Positions 27,629 to 37,330 of a stretch of 64,000 bases of DNA are shown here, in pieces. The position numbers and the translations under genes were made by a program. Source of the stretch: JAGXRK01 sp963714415 (GTDB lineage Bacteria; Bacteroidota; Ignavibacteria; Ignavibacteriales; Ignavibacteriaceae); contig CAVQOL010000001.1 in NCBI GenBank assembly GCA_963714415.1, positions 496,001 through 560,000 of the forward strand. The letters are read 5' to 3'. The notes below the pieces were generated by a model, which ran no database searches, was not told where the DNA came from, and was given only the letters and a program-made list of their open reading frames with translations. Each line of letters begins with the position of its first letter. Within the stretch, counting starts at the first letter, position 1.

Positions 27629-28297
27629 TTAAAGTTCGCCTCTTTCAGCAGCTGCTTTAAGATCTTCATTTGCGAAAATTGCAATTTCAACTCTTCTGTT
27701 CTGACTCTTTCCATAGTCTGTATCGTTTGATGCAATAGGTTCGTTTTCACCTATTCCGACAGTTGAAAGTCTTGAAGAAGCAACCCCCTGCATCAATGTA
27801 TAATCTGATACGGCTTTAGCTCTTCTTTCAGATAATGCCTGATTATATTGATCTGAACCATCCGAATCGGTATGTCCGGCAATCAGGATATTTGAATCAG
27901 GATACTTTTTAAGAATGTTGGCAAGCTTATAGATATTTTCTTTAGCTTCAGGCTGCAATGTTGAGGAATCGAATTCAAATAAGATCCCTGAATCGAATTT
28001 AAGTGCTATGCCTTCACCAACCCTTTCTACGGTTACACCTTCAACTTCATTTTCTATTTCTTCGGCTTGCTTATCCATATGATTTCCAATCAAAACTCCT
28101 GCGGTACCACCAACGGCTGCACCAATTATCGCACCCAACGCAGTATTACCTAATTGATCACCTATAACTCCTCCAACAACACCACCTGCAACTCCACCAA
28201 TAACCCCTCCTTTAACAGCGTTACTAGCACTGCAACCGAAAACAAAAACAGACATGGCTAAAGCTGAAATCACTATTATGTTTTTTATTTTTTTCAT
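27629..28297 (-). CDS. OmpA-family lipoprotein with glycine zipper
   Basis: A 222-residue outer-membrane lipoprotein. Signal: VISALAMSVFVFGCSAS. Residues ~28-75 form a glycine zipper (GGVIGGVAGGVVGGVIG, GAIIGAAVGGTAGVLIG). The C-terminal OmpA peptidoglycan-binding domain has LFEFDSSTLQPEAKENI, LIAGHTDSDGSDQYNQALSERRAKAV and GIGENEPIASN, QNRRVEIAI. It should tether the outer membrane to peptidoglycan. It follows the 28340 gene by 42 bases and is probably cotranscribed with it from the element at 28971. Confidence 0.93.
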   Translation of the reverse strand: MKKIKNIIVISALAMSVFVFGCSASNAVKGGVIGGVAGGVVGGVIGDQLGNTALGAIIGAAVGGTAGVLIGNHMDKQAEEIENEVEGVTVERVGEGIALKFDSGILFEFDSSTLQPEAKENIYKLANILKKYPDSNILIAGHTDSDGSDQYNQALSERRAKAVSDYTLMQGVASSRLSTVGIGENEPIASNDTDYGKSQNRRVEIAIFANEDLKAAAERGEL

Positions 28298-28339
28298 TGT
28301 TAAACTCCTTTTATTAAAAACTTCAAAAATTATTTTCTT

Positions 28340-28837
28340 TTATTGAAAGAAATATCTTAGACCCAGTCCGGCATCAATCCCCAACCCTGTAAGCGGGGTA
28401 ACCTGAAAGACTGGTACTAACTCAAAAAATACATCAATGGGAGTTGCACGGGGAAACCATGCTATACCGAATACTCCTCTAATGCCTAATGATCCTTCAT
28501 AACCGCCGCCGCTGTTGTACCTGCCACCGATTCCATAATAAAGAGGAAACCTTTCGGTTGAGCTGATTGCATTGAATGAGTGCCAGAGATAATCCATATG
28601 AAAATGGATGCGGCCGGTATTATCGTAGTCACCTTCGTATTTAATACGATCACCACCAAGACCTACACCAAGACCGAAATCAAAAGCATTTATCTTTGAC
28701 GTCCAGAGTTTTGCGCTCAACCCGGTTGGTTCTCCTAAAATAAGCCCCATCCCAAATCCGCGATCCTGCGCTGCAATTGGTTTTGCAACAATTATCATCA
28801 AAAACAAAACCATACCGAACAATAGAAAATTTTTCAT
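28340..28837 (-). CDS. Outer-membrane beta-barrel-like protein, unknown function
   Basis: A 165-residue exported protein with signal peptide LLFGMVLFLMIIVAKPIAAQ. The mature part alternates polar and aromatic residues (GFGMGLILGEPTGLSAKLWTSKINAFDFGLGVGLGG, HFHMDYLWHSFNA) and ends LGIDAGLGLRYFFQ, with a terminal aromatic typical of small outer-membrane barrels. I recognise the general type of hypothetical protein but no function. First gene of a two-gene unit with the OmpA lipoprotein; both would affect the cell envelope. Confidence 0.75.
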   Translation of the reverse strand: MKNFLLFGMVLFLMIIVAKPIAAQDRGFGMGLILGEPTGLSAKLWTSKINAFDFGLGVGLGGDRIKYEGDYDNTGRIHFHMDYLWHSFNAISSTERFPLYYGIGGRYNSGGGYEGSLGIRGVFGIAWFPRATPIDVFFELVPVFQVTPLTGLGIDAGLGLRYFFQ

Positions 28838-28970
28838 AACTATAACTCCTTTTATATTTTCAATTTATTTCGAACTTAAAATTATCGTTCCTAAATCAAT
28901 GTTTTTTACAACAACGACAAATTCGCTTTTTTCGAACACACATCAAGATACGTGATGGCGCAAGTCAAAC

Positions 28971-29009
28971 CAATCGGTCAAAGGGATGAATAAAGACTTA
29001 ATCCTATTG
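28971..29009 (-). promoter_or_regulatory. Shared upstream element, site 2 (barrel/OmpA operon)
   Basis: CAATCGGTCAAAGGGATGAA then TAAAGACTTAATCCTATTG on the plus strand, 134 bases before the start at 28837. Less conserved than the other sites in its second half. Confidence 0.55.
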
Positions 29010-29034
29010 ATTGAGAACCAATTTAGTTTGAAGT

Positions 29035-29184
29035 TTAAAGCACTCGACGACCTTGAATGACTCTGACCAAGACCATTATAATTGCAATTACGAGAAGAAT
29101 GTGAATAAAGCCACCCATGGTGGTAGACGTCAGGAATCCGAGTAACCACAAAGCTATCAGAATAACCGCGATTGTGAATAACAT
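29035..29184 (-). CDS. Lmo0937-type small membrane protein (49 aa)
   Basis: A 49-residue protein with two hydrophobic segments separated by STTMGG, closely matching the lmo0937/DUF5670 family pattern (MLFTIAVILIALWLLGFLTS, GGFIHILLVIAII, basic end VIQGRRVL). It sits in the inner membrane. Members are often stress-inducible, but the molecular role is unknown. The reading frame and the ATG at 29184 are certain from the family match. The nearest shared element is 71 bases upstream. Confidence 0.88.
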   Translation of the reverse strand: MLFTIAVILIALWLLGFLTSTTMGGFIHILLVIAIIMVLVRVIQGRRVL

Positions 29185-29254
29185 AACAAGTATCCTTTCA
29201 GTTTAAATTTGAATGTTTGATTCAATGATAAAGTAGGAAGAGAAATATAGTAAT

Positions 29255-29297
29255 TCAATCGGGCAAAGGGATGAAAAAGGAACTACTCCTTAGCGGG
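29255..29297 (-). promoter_or_regulatory. Shared upstream element, site 3 (49-aa membrane protein)
   Basis: TCAATCGGGCAAAGGGATGA then AAAAGGAACTACTCCTTAGCGGG. Its first 22 bases are identical to site 1. It lies 71 bases before the start at 29184. Confidence 0.65.
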
Positions 29298-29317
29298 TTG
29301 GAAGCATTTCTTCAATA

Positions 29318-30795
29318 CTAGCTATTTGATACTCTTCTAAAATGAAACCCATAAATCGTAAATAAGATTGCTAATGAAAATAGCTGTGGTTTTCGGAATA
29401 AAGACCAGAAAAATAATTTCCAGTAATAAATTCTCTCCTGTCCAATGATACCTAATTTAAATATTGATCTGAACAGAGCAATAACGTAGTTGGGATTAAG
29501 ATGAAATACTTTTTTCTTCTTCGGTTCAAAATCTTTCATAAAACGCATTACACGTTCATAAAAATACTTGGGCGAATATATTGTTTTTAAGATAGATTTA
29601 TAACCATCAAGAAGTTTTTCAGAATCCATCTTAGGAATAAAATTAATTGTAAAGTCTGTATTATTTCCCGTAAAATCTTTTAGCATTCTGCCTTCATTTA
29701 ATAAGTCTTTTCTCAAGATTTGTCCCCTTGGCGCATTAAGTAATCCCACCATAGCAGTTACAATACCGCTTTGCTGAATAAAGTTAGTAAGCTCTTCAAA
29801 TATTTTCAGGATGATCATTGTCAAATCCGACAATAAATCCACCCTGAACTTCCAAACCAGCATCTTGAATTTTCTTCACACAATGCAATTAAATCACGGT
29901 TTGTATTATAGGTTTGTTACATTCAATCAGACTTTTTTCGTTCGGCGATTCAATTCCAATAAATACAGCTTCAAATCCTGCTTTAGCCATTTGAAACATC
30001 AGTGCTTCGTCATCGGCAAGATTTATAGATGCTTCCGTGTTCAGGTAAAACGGATTTTTTCTTTTATACCATCCACTCTGCAATAGCCGGAAGAATTTCT
30101 TTTTTCAATTTTACTTTATTGCCGATAAAATTATCATCAACAAAGAAAACAGGTCCACGCCAACCGGTAAAATATAATGCATCTAATTCGTCTATCACTT
30201 GTTCTTTTGTTTTTGTGCGGGGTTTTCTTCCGTAAAGAACTGTTATATCGCAAAAGTCACAATCAAAAGGACAGCCGCGTGAATACTGAAGATTCATTGA
30301 AGTATAATTATTAATTGAGACAAGTTCCCAAAGAGGAAGGGGCGTGGTTGTAATATCCGCCCAATCTTCGGAAGTGTATTTGTGTTTGGGCTTTCCTTCG
30401 TTCAGATCATTTAAAAACTGTGGAAGGGTAATTTCTGCTTCATTTAGAATCAGATAGTCAATGTTTTGATAAAGCTCTGAACTGCTTGTAAATAAAGGTC
30501 CGCCTGCTGCAATTTTTGCATTTAGCTTTTTACATCTTTGTATCACTTCATTGGCAGACTCACTTTGTATTGACATCGCACTTATAAAAACAACATCTGC
30601 CCAAAGAATATCATCGTCCATCAACTGATTCGCATTCATATCAATTAGTTTTTTATTCCAATCTTTGGGCAGCATTGACGCAACTGTTAAAAGTCCTAAC
30701 GGCGGAAAACTCGCTTTCTTTGATACAAACTTTAAAGCGTGTTTAAAACTCCAGAACGTATCCGGATACATTGGATAAACCATCAGAATGTTCAT
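29318..30795 (-). CDS. B12-binding-domain radical SAM protein (DUF4070 type), several frameshifts
   Basis: Three frames form one ~490-residue protein. The N-terminal cobalamin-binding-like domain has YPMYPDTFWSFKHAL and PPLGLLTVASMLP. The radical SAM cluster motif is RGCPFDCDFCDI (CxxxCxxC), followed by VFFVDDNFIGNK, LNTEASINLADDE, FIGIESPNEKSL and GGFIVGFDND, and a DUF4070-like end (IYGFHFRRV). Shifts: one extra base at 30069-30070, one missing near 29905, one extra at 29882-29883 and one extra at 29803-29806. The family carries out radical methylation or related chemistry; the substrate here is unknown. An upstream element lies at 30881-30922. Confidence 0.85.
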
Positions 30796-30880
30796 TTCTT
30801 ACTCCTTGAACTAGACGCGCTTATTTCATAGAATTCTTGATTCTTATTTAAGCTTATAATCAACCATTAATAATTAAAAC

Positions 30881-30922
30881 TCAATCCGTCATTAGAATGA
30901 AAAAGGGACTACATCTTTTGGG
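30881..30922 (-). promoter_or_regulatory. Shared upstream element, site 4 (radical SAM gene)
   Basis: TCAATCCGTCATTAGAATGA then AAAAGGGACTACATCTTTTGGG, 86 bases before the start at 30795. Closest to site 5; the first half differs from sites 1-3. Confidence 0.65.
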
Positions 30923-30962
30923 TGAGATAAATATATGACTTATGTTGTGTTTTGTTGGTGGA

Positions 30963-31652
30963 TCAATTGTTAATTATCGAAATGCTTTTCGAAATTGTTT
31001 TAAGCGTTTCCTCAGTATAAGAATAGTTGGCAATTTCCAGTCGTGTGTGTAATGCTAGTTTTTCCATTATATTATGAATATGGCTTTTAACTGTGTAGGT
31101 TGATACACGAATTTTCTGACCGATTTCCTTATTGCTCATACCTTCGCCCAGTAGTCGGATTACCTCTCGTTCTCGCTTTGTCATCCGGACAGCTTCTTTT
31201 AGTTTGAAGTTTCCTTCTCTTACTGCGTGATCAACAATCTGTGAAAAAAGAGAATCGACTAACGTTGGCGGAAGAACAGTTGCACCTTCACAAACAGTTC
31301 TTATTGTTATTAAAAAATCATTAAGCGAAGCATCTTTAAGAATAAATCCATTCGCACCTGCTTTTACGTATTGCAATATATCGGCTTGTACGGGCGCAAG
31401 ATCCATAACTATTATTTTCGCCATAGGAAACTCTTCCTTTACTATTTCCACCACACGCAAACTATTTAGACTTCTCAATCCCAAATCCAAAAGAACCACA
31501 TTTGGTTTTAACTGCTTGATTTTTACAAGTGTGTTCTTTCCGTTTCCAGAGGCAGCTATTATTAAGATATCCTTATGAGGTTTAAGAATAGAAAGAATTC
31601 CGTCTCGAAGAAGACGATTGTCTTCAATAATCAATAACCTGATTTTTTTCAT
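30963..31652 (-). CDS. LuxR/NarL-type response regulator
   Basis: A 229-residue regulator. The receiver domain has IEDN (acidic pocket, residues 10-11), phospho-acceptor Asp56 in VVLLDLGLRS and Lys106 in FILKDAS. At the end of beta-4 the usual Thr/Ser is Asp84 (KIIVMDL), an atypical switch residue. The C-terminal HTH reads MTKREREVIRLLGEGMSNKEIGQKIRVSTYTVKSHIHNIMEKL. No histidine kinase gene is adjacent. A shared element lies 111 bases upstream, so it may control its own gene. It is a paralogue of the next regulator. Confidence 0.93.
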   Translation of the reverse strand: MKKIRLLIIEDNRLLRDGILSILKPHKDILIIAASGNGKNTLVKIKQLKPNVVLLDLGLRSLNSLRVVEIVKEEFPMAKIIVMDLAPVQADILQYVKAGANGFILKDASLNDFLITIRTVCEGATVLPPTLVDSLFSQIVDHAVREGNFKLKEAVRMTKREREVIRLLGEGMSNKEIGQKIRVSTYTVKSHIHNIMEKLALHTRLEIANYSYTEETLKTISKSISIINN

Positions 31653-31762
31653 TTTATACTCTCAATAGATTAACAGATTTTTTATGAAGTATTATGATGA
31701 AAAGAGAAACTAACTTATGCGCTTATCACCATAATTAAGATGCAACTATTTGGGAATGAAAA

Positions 31763-31804
31763 TCAATCGTTCATAAGAATGAAAAAGGGACTACATCCTT
31801 TGGG
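31763..31804 (-). promoter_or_regulatory. Shared upstream element, site 5 (response regulator)
   Basis: TCAATCGTTCATAAGAATGA then AAAAGGGACTACATCCTTTGGG, 111 bases before the regulator start at 31652 and in the gap between the two paralogous regulators. Confidence 0.65.
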
Positions 31805-31827
31805 TAAGCTGATCGTGGGGAAGACTA

Positions 31828-32520
31828 TTATTCGTTTATTAAGGAAGTAGTGTCTATTGCTGCTTTGTATGCATCAGAGAGGTGAGCATGTTTTGCTATC
31901 TGAACCCGAGTACTTAGTGATAATTTTTCAAGGATATTATGGACATGACTTTTTACAGTATGTGTAGAGAGATGAAGCTTTTGTGCTATCTCTTTGTTGG
32001 TGTTTCCGTCTGCAATCAATTCGATTACTTGTCTTTCACGTTTTGTCATGCGAACCGATTCTGCAAGTGAAGTTGGAGTCGATCCATTTATTGCATGTTC
32101 AACTATCTGAGAAAAAAGTGATCCTGTTAAGTGAGACGGTAAAACCTGAGCACCTTTATAAACTGAGCGAATCGTTTTTAAAAATTCAGTAACACTTATA
32201 TCTTTTAGCATGAATCCCGAAACACCGGCTTGTACATAATCAAAAACATCTGCCTGTAATGGGATAAGATCCATCACAATTATTTTAGTTTCCTTAAAAT
32301 TCTTCTTAATTAATTTTACTATATGCAAGCTGTTCTGACTTCGTAAACCCAAATCCAGAAGCACAATGTTTGGTTTTTGTTTGCGAATTATCTCCAAAAT
32401 GTTTTCGCCATTACCAACGGTGGTAACAACATTCATGTCTGGTTGCTTTTTGAGCATTGCAGAGATACCTTCACGCAGAAGTCGATTATCTTCAATAAGT
32501 AATACTCGGATTTTTTTCAT
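31828..32520 (-). CDS. LuxR/NarL-type response regulator (paralogue)
   Basis: A 230-residue paralogue of the regulator at 30963. Receiver: IEDN, phospho-acceptor in VVLLDLGLRSQNS, Lys in FMLKDIS, and again an Asp in place of Thr/Ser (KIIVMDLIPLQAD). DNA-binding domain: MTKRERQVIELIADGNTNKEIAQKLHLSTHTVKSHVHNILEKL. Its own upstream region (32521-32727) shows no copy of the shared element, so of the two it is the more likely top-level controller; this is an inference. No kinase partner is visible nearby. Confidence 0.93.
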   Translation of the reverse strand: MKKIRVLLIEDNRLLREGISAMLKKQPDMNVVTTVGNGENILEIIRKQKPNIVLLDLGLRSQNSLHIVKLIKKNFKETKIIVMDLIPLQADVFDYVQAGVSGFMLKDISVTEFLKTIRSVYKGAQVLPSHLTGSLFSQIVEHAINGSTPTSLAESVRMTKRERQVIELIADGNTNKEIAQKLHLSTHTVKSHVHNILEKLSLSTRVQIAKHAHLSDAYKAAIDTTSLINE

Positions 32521-32727
32521 TTTCTAAAAGATTACTTATGTGTACAATCACTATTTAATACTTAAAATACATTCAGAATAAAAAACCAAACAAATAATAT
32601 TTAGGATTTGATTTTGAGCTAATATAAAAAAATTATTAATATTTTAAAACTTAACTGCTTTGGAAAAGTGCTTTATATAATCATTATGCGACCTTATCAG
32701 TTCCATTATTGGCATATGCACGATAAA

Positions 32728-34316
32728 TTAAATAAAAACCTTATTACTTCTCATTATCTTCTCAAGGGGTACTTTTAATCCCCTACCAATAAAAATTGTT
32801 AAGTTATTCTCAGAAGATATAGCGTATTTTGTTTTGTACACTCCTGCAACTTCAAAGCGCTCAAACAATTTAAAATGATCCTCAATTCCACCGCCAATTA
32901 TAATTACTGTGCTGATGTTTGTGCTTCCCGGCGACCCGCCAGAGTCTGAGGACCAATACCAGTAATTGTTATGCGGACAAATCACTTTTGGCAAAGGATA
33001 TTTTTTGCTGTAATATTCAACAGCTCCTGCTCTTCCGTAGTTGCTGCAGTAAACAACTGTTGTTTTTCTTTCTTCCTCGGGCAGTGATTGATAAACCTTA
33101 GAAACATTTCTTAGCAAGTTCTTCCCAGCCGAACATATCCGCATAAAACTGTGGAAGTTTGGTTTTGTGTCCTTCGCTGTTTGGCGGTTTTAATATTAAC
33201 GCCGACTGATAACCCAGAAGATTTTCAACCGGAAGAAGAGGACGTGCCAATGGTGAAAGTAAAATTCCAATTACAATTACCGGAACAGCAAGTGCATATT
33301 TTAACCGGTTTAGTTTTTCATTCCATTGTGTTATCATCACCGCACCACCGGCAAAGAGAATCTGAAATGCAGGCGCAATGTATTCTGCTTTACTATGCCA
33401 GTTAATGAAAAGTACCGCTAATGTTATAAGCCATATATATCCAAGTGCACGGAATTGTCTCGATCTTTTATTAAAAAAATAAAATGCCAGTCCGGGAATC
33501 CAGATTAAAAAAGAAAGAGGATTAAGAACCAAAACCAGGTCGAGCACAAAAGATGCCGTGCTTAATCTGCCGTACTTACTTATGGCGGCGTTTTTTATAA
33601 ATTCAAGATGCGCAAAATCGTGTGTCAGGTTCCATATTATATATGGTGAGAATATCAACAAAGCAATAGCTGCTGCAATGTATGGATACTTTGTCTTAAG
33701 AACTTCTCTCAGCGGAGTAAAAAGAGTTCCAACCATAACGCCGGCACCTAGCCAGAGCATACTTGTTTTATTAAGCAGCCCGAGCCCTATTACAATCCCG
33801 AGCATATACCAGTGACGGCTGTCGCATGATTGCAGGATGCAAAGGAAAATATATGCTGATAAAATCCAGAAAAAGAAATCGAATGCGTTCATTGAATAGG
33901 TGGTGGTCATACCAAGGAAAATCGGCAACAGCATAAAAGTTAATGTTGAGATGATTACAGCACTCTTGCCGCCCACCAAGCCTTGCGGTAAACAGTCCGA
34001 TCATAAAAATTGTTGCAGTGCTGATAATTGCCGGAAGAATTCTTATAACAAAAACCGAATCACCCAAAATAAATTTCCACACTGCAAGTATCCATATTGA
34101 TAAGGGCGGATGGTCAACATAGCCAAAGGCAGGTCTGTTTGCGCAAGCGAGATAATAAAGCTCATCACGGAAAATGCCATAACTTGTATAAGAGAGTGTT
34201 AAAAAATATGCAAGGAGGTAGAGCAGGGAAATCAACATAACTATAGTATAGATTTCCTCGTTACTGCTCATCGTTTGCTTTTGGGGAACGGCTTTTTTCA
34301 TATGCTTAATTTCCAC
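32728..34316 (-). CDS. GT39/ArnT-like membrane glycosyltransferase, two frameshifts
   Basis: Three frames form one ~528-residue polytopic protein of the dolichyl-phosphate-mannose mannosyltransferase (PMT_2/ArnT) type, which moves a sugar from a polyprenyl-phosphate donor on the periplasmic face. Motifs: YGIFRDELYYLACANRPAFGYVDHPPLSIWIL (the acidic DE pair in the first loop is characteristic), LGLLNKTSMLWLGAGV, SPYIIWNLTHDFAHLEFIKN, and a C-terminal soluble domain (KVYQSLPEEERKTTVVYCSNYG). Shifts: one extra base at 33972-33974 and one at 33107-33109. A close paralogue lies directly upstream. Donor and acceptor are unknown. Confidence 0.85.
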
Positions 34317-34519
34317 CAGAATTCAAGTTATTAATTACAGCCAATTATAATTTAATAATCTTCCCGGAAGATTATACAATAACTCTGAGATTTTTCTTTT
34401 TACTTCGTTTTTTTCGAAATGATCAAATTCTCCGTTTTTTCAGCAGTCTTTAGAGGGTTAATGGCGGCTGAATGATTCCCCGGGAGTGTAAACTCAATAT
34501 TGAGAATTTTTGTTTAATA

Positions 34520-36095
34520 TCAGATAAAAACTTTATTGCTTCGCTTTATTTCTTCAAGCGGCACTTTTAATCCTCTTCCTATAAAAATGGTTTGGTCATT
34601 TTCATAAGGCATTGCATAATCGGAGTGATGAAATCCGGCTTCATAAACTTCTTCCAGCGATTCAAGATGTTCTTCAATCTCTCCGCCAATAATAATTACT
34701 GTACTGATGTTTGTGCTTCCCGACCACTCGTCGAGTCCGTTAGACTCGCCGGAGTCTAACGACCAATACCAGTAGCTGTTATGCGGACAAATTACTTTGG
34801 GCAGCGGATATTTCCTGCTATAGTATTCAATCGCTCCTGCTTTTCCATAGTTGCTGCAATAAACAACCGTTGTTTTTCTTTCTTCTTCAGGCAGTGATTG
34901 ATAAACCTTAGAAACATTTTTAGCTAGATCTTCCCAGCCGAACATATCGGAGTAAAACTGCGGAAGTTCTGTTTCGTGACCCTCACTGCTCGGCGGCTTA
35001 AGACCAATGGCTGATTGATGCTCCAGAAATTTTTCCGGAGGAAGAATCGGGCGGGCGAAAGGGACTAAAATAATTCCGGACACTATTACTGGAAGAATTA
35101 AAGCATATTTCAACCAGGCTCGTTTAGGTGCCGAGCTCCATTTTTCTATCATCACAGCACCGCCAGCAAAAATGATTTGGTAAGCTGCGGCAATGTATTC
35201 TCCCTTGCTGTGCATATTTATTAAAAGAATTAAAAAAGTTGTTAACCATATCAATCCAACCGCGCGGAATTGCTTGCCGTTTTTATTAAAGAAGAAAAAG
35301 ATTATTCCCGGTAAGCCAGATTAAAATTGAAATGGGATTAAGAATTAATATCTGATCAAGTATAAATGATATTGGTGTTAATCCGCCGTACTTTCTTGTT
35401 GCTGCATTTCTCATAAATTCAAGATGCGCAAAATCATGTGTTATGTTCCAGATGATATAAGGCGAGAAAATTATAAGGGCAATTGCTGCTGCAATGTATG
35501 GATATTTTGTTTTAAGATCTTTTCGTAAAGGTGTAAAGATTGTTCCTGCAAGCACGCCAGCACTTAACCAGAACATACTTGTTTTATTTAAAACGCCAAG
35601 TCCAATTACAACACCTAACATAATCCACAGCTTCTTGTTTTCGGTTTGAATGAGTCTCAAAAATATATACGCTGATGAAATCCAAAACAGAAAATCGAAA
35701 GTGTTCATTGAGTAGATTGTGTTCATCCCTAGAAATATTGGGGACAACATATATGTAAGGGTTGAAATAATAACCGCGGGCGTTTTTCCTCCTAATCTTA
35801 CCGTTAATAATCCGATTATAAAAACGCTAACAGATGATACCAAAGCAGAAATCATTCGTATTGCAAATAAAGAATCTCCGAACAGCGTCTTCCAGGTTGC
35901 CAAAACAAAAATTGATAACGGCGGATGATCGACATAGCCTATATCCAAACGGTTTGCACAAGCGAGATAATAAAACTCGTCGCGGAACATACCGTAATTT
36001 GTAAGAGCGGTTGTTAAAATATAGACCACGAGGTTCAGCAGTGAAACTGAAAGAATTAGGGTTAAAATACTTCGCGGAATTTTTTTATTTTCCAT
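34520..36095 (-). CDS. GT39/ArnT-like membrane glycosyltransferase (paralogue), one frameshift
   Basis: Same family and layout as the 32728 gene, ~524 residues: YGMFRDEFYYLACANRLDIGYVDHPPLS, VLNKTSMFWLSAGVLAG, SPYIIWNITHDFAHLEFMRN and the same soluble end. One extra base near 35315-35317 breaks IWLPGIIFFFFNKNG. I prefer the ATG at 36095 over the TTG at 36113 because a GGAG site precedes it. The two genes are separated by ~200 bases and have diverged across their length, so the duplication is not recent. Confidence 0.86.
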
Positions 36096-36157
36096 AATAA
36101 TTGGATTCTCCAAAAATATTTTGCGACAGCACTTTTTATATTTAACTAAACATCATA

Positions 36158-37246
36158 TTAATTTGATTGATATGCCGCCTTGTTAATATCGTCTACACCT
36201 CTAATTGGTTTTGGAGGTTTAAGATATTTATTAATAAAATTGTAAATCTTAACACGAATTTCTCTTGCTTTTTTTGTGTCTAGTCTGTCAAACGAATGTC
36301 CACCGGGCAGATCCTTAAATATTTCATACTCGAAATCTTTCCCTGCGGCTTTAAGTGCATTAATCAAAAGCTCTACTTCCAGAACATTAACATCTTCATC
36401 ATTTGTATTTGTATGAATAAGCAGTGGTGTCTTCAGCTTGTCAGCATGCCAGATTGGTGAACGTTTTCTGTATTCTTCAACATTTTCTTCTGCGGATTGT
36501 CCGATGTGATAATCAGCTTCATACAGATCGCGGTAACTTTGATCTTTATAGCCCATTCTTGAAACAAGATCACTTACCGGAACTCCTGCGAAAGCGACCA
36601 TATAGTTACCCGGGTATCTAAAAATGTTCATCAATGCAATTAAACCTCCGTGACTCCAACCGAGAATTCCGACTCTGTTAGCATCAACGAAATCGTAATT
36701 GTCAATCATAAACTGGCGGCTTGCATCAACATCTTCAACTTCCAATCCGCCGTAATCAATTTTTTCGTAATGAGATTTGCCGTAACCGGTACTTCCTCTG
36801 TATTCGGCGGCAACCACTATGTACTGCTGTGCAATAAGCTCTTTAACAATGTGTGTATAGTAAGTAGAAAAATTTGCGTGAACTCCGCCGTGAGGAAAAA
36901 CGATGAGCGGATATTTTTTACTTAGGTCCAGATTTTTCGGAATGAATACATAAGACCAGAATTTAGTTGGATTCCCGGTCCCCTGTCCGTCGGGATTTTT
37001 CTCTTTCCATAACGGCGGTCCCGTTATATAGACTTTATCAATAAAAGCAGCATCTCCAACCCGCTGAAACCATATTATATCATCAATGGATTTTTCCAGC
37101 TCATCAAGTCGGTGCTGCAGATCATCATTTTGTTTCTTGATTTCCTGAATGTCTTTGCTGATGTTATCCTGGGCAAGCGTTGAAGTAAGCCCGGTTAGCA
37201 GAATGAAGATCGGGATGAAAATACTTCCTGTAAATAGTTTTTTCAT
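36158..37246 (-). CDS. Secreted S9-type alpha/beta hydrolase (peptidase)
   Basis: A 362-residue exported enzyme; the ATG at 37246 has a GAGAAG site and gives a clean signal peptide (IFIPIFILLTGLTSTLAQ). A short coiled-coil (IQEIKKQNDDLQHRLDELEKS) links to the catalytic domain. That domain has FPHGGVHANFS (oxyanion region), AEYRGSTGYGKSHYE, the nucleophile GILGWSHGGLIALM, an acid near NTNDEDVNV and the histidine in GGHSFD. These match prolyl-oligopeptidase family members lacking the N-terminal propeller. Substrates are unknown. Confidence 0.87.
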   Translation of the reverse strand: MKKLFTGSIFIPIFILLTGLTSTLAQDNISKDIQEIKKQNDDLQHRLDELEKSIDDIIWFQRVGDAAFIDKVYITGPPLWKEKNPDGQGTGNPTKFWSYVFIPKNLDLSKKYPLIVFPHGGVHANFSTYYTHIVKELIAQQYIVVAAEYRGSTGYGKSHYEKIDYGGLEVEDVDASRQFMIDNYDFVDANRVGILGWSHGGLIALMNIFRYPGNYMVAFAGVPVSDLVSRMGYKDQSYRDLYEADYHIGQSAEENVEEYRKRSPIWHADKLKTPLLIHTNTNDEDVNVLEVELLINALKAAGKDFEYEIFKDLPGGHSFDRLDTKKAREIRVKIYNFINKYLKPPKPIRGVDDINKAAYQSN

Positions 37247-37330
37247 GATACTTCTCATAAATTTTATTAGCAGTGTAATTTTTCTTGTTCAAAACTAATC
37301 AAAGGAAATGAAAAAATATTTAAAGATGTG

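Noticed and set aside
34340..34519. Hairpins between the GT39 genes (ATAATCTT/AAGATTAT near 34360; CTCAATATTGAG near 34492) as terminators
   Set aside because: Neither has a T-run in the direction of the minus-strand genes; evidence is too weak.
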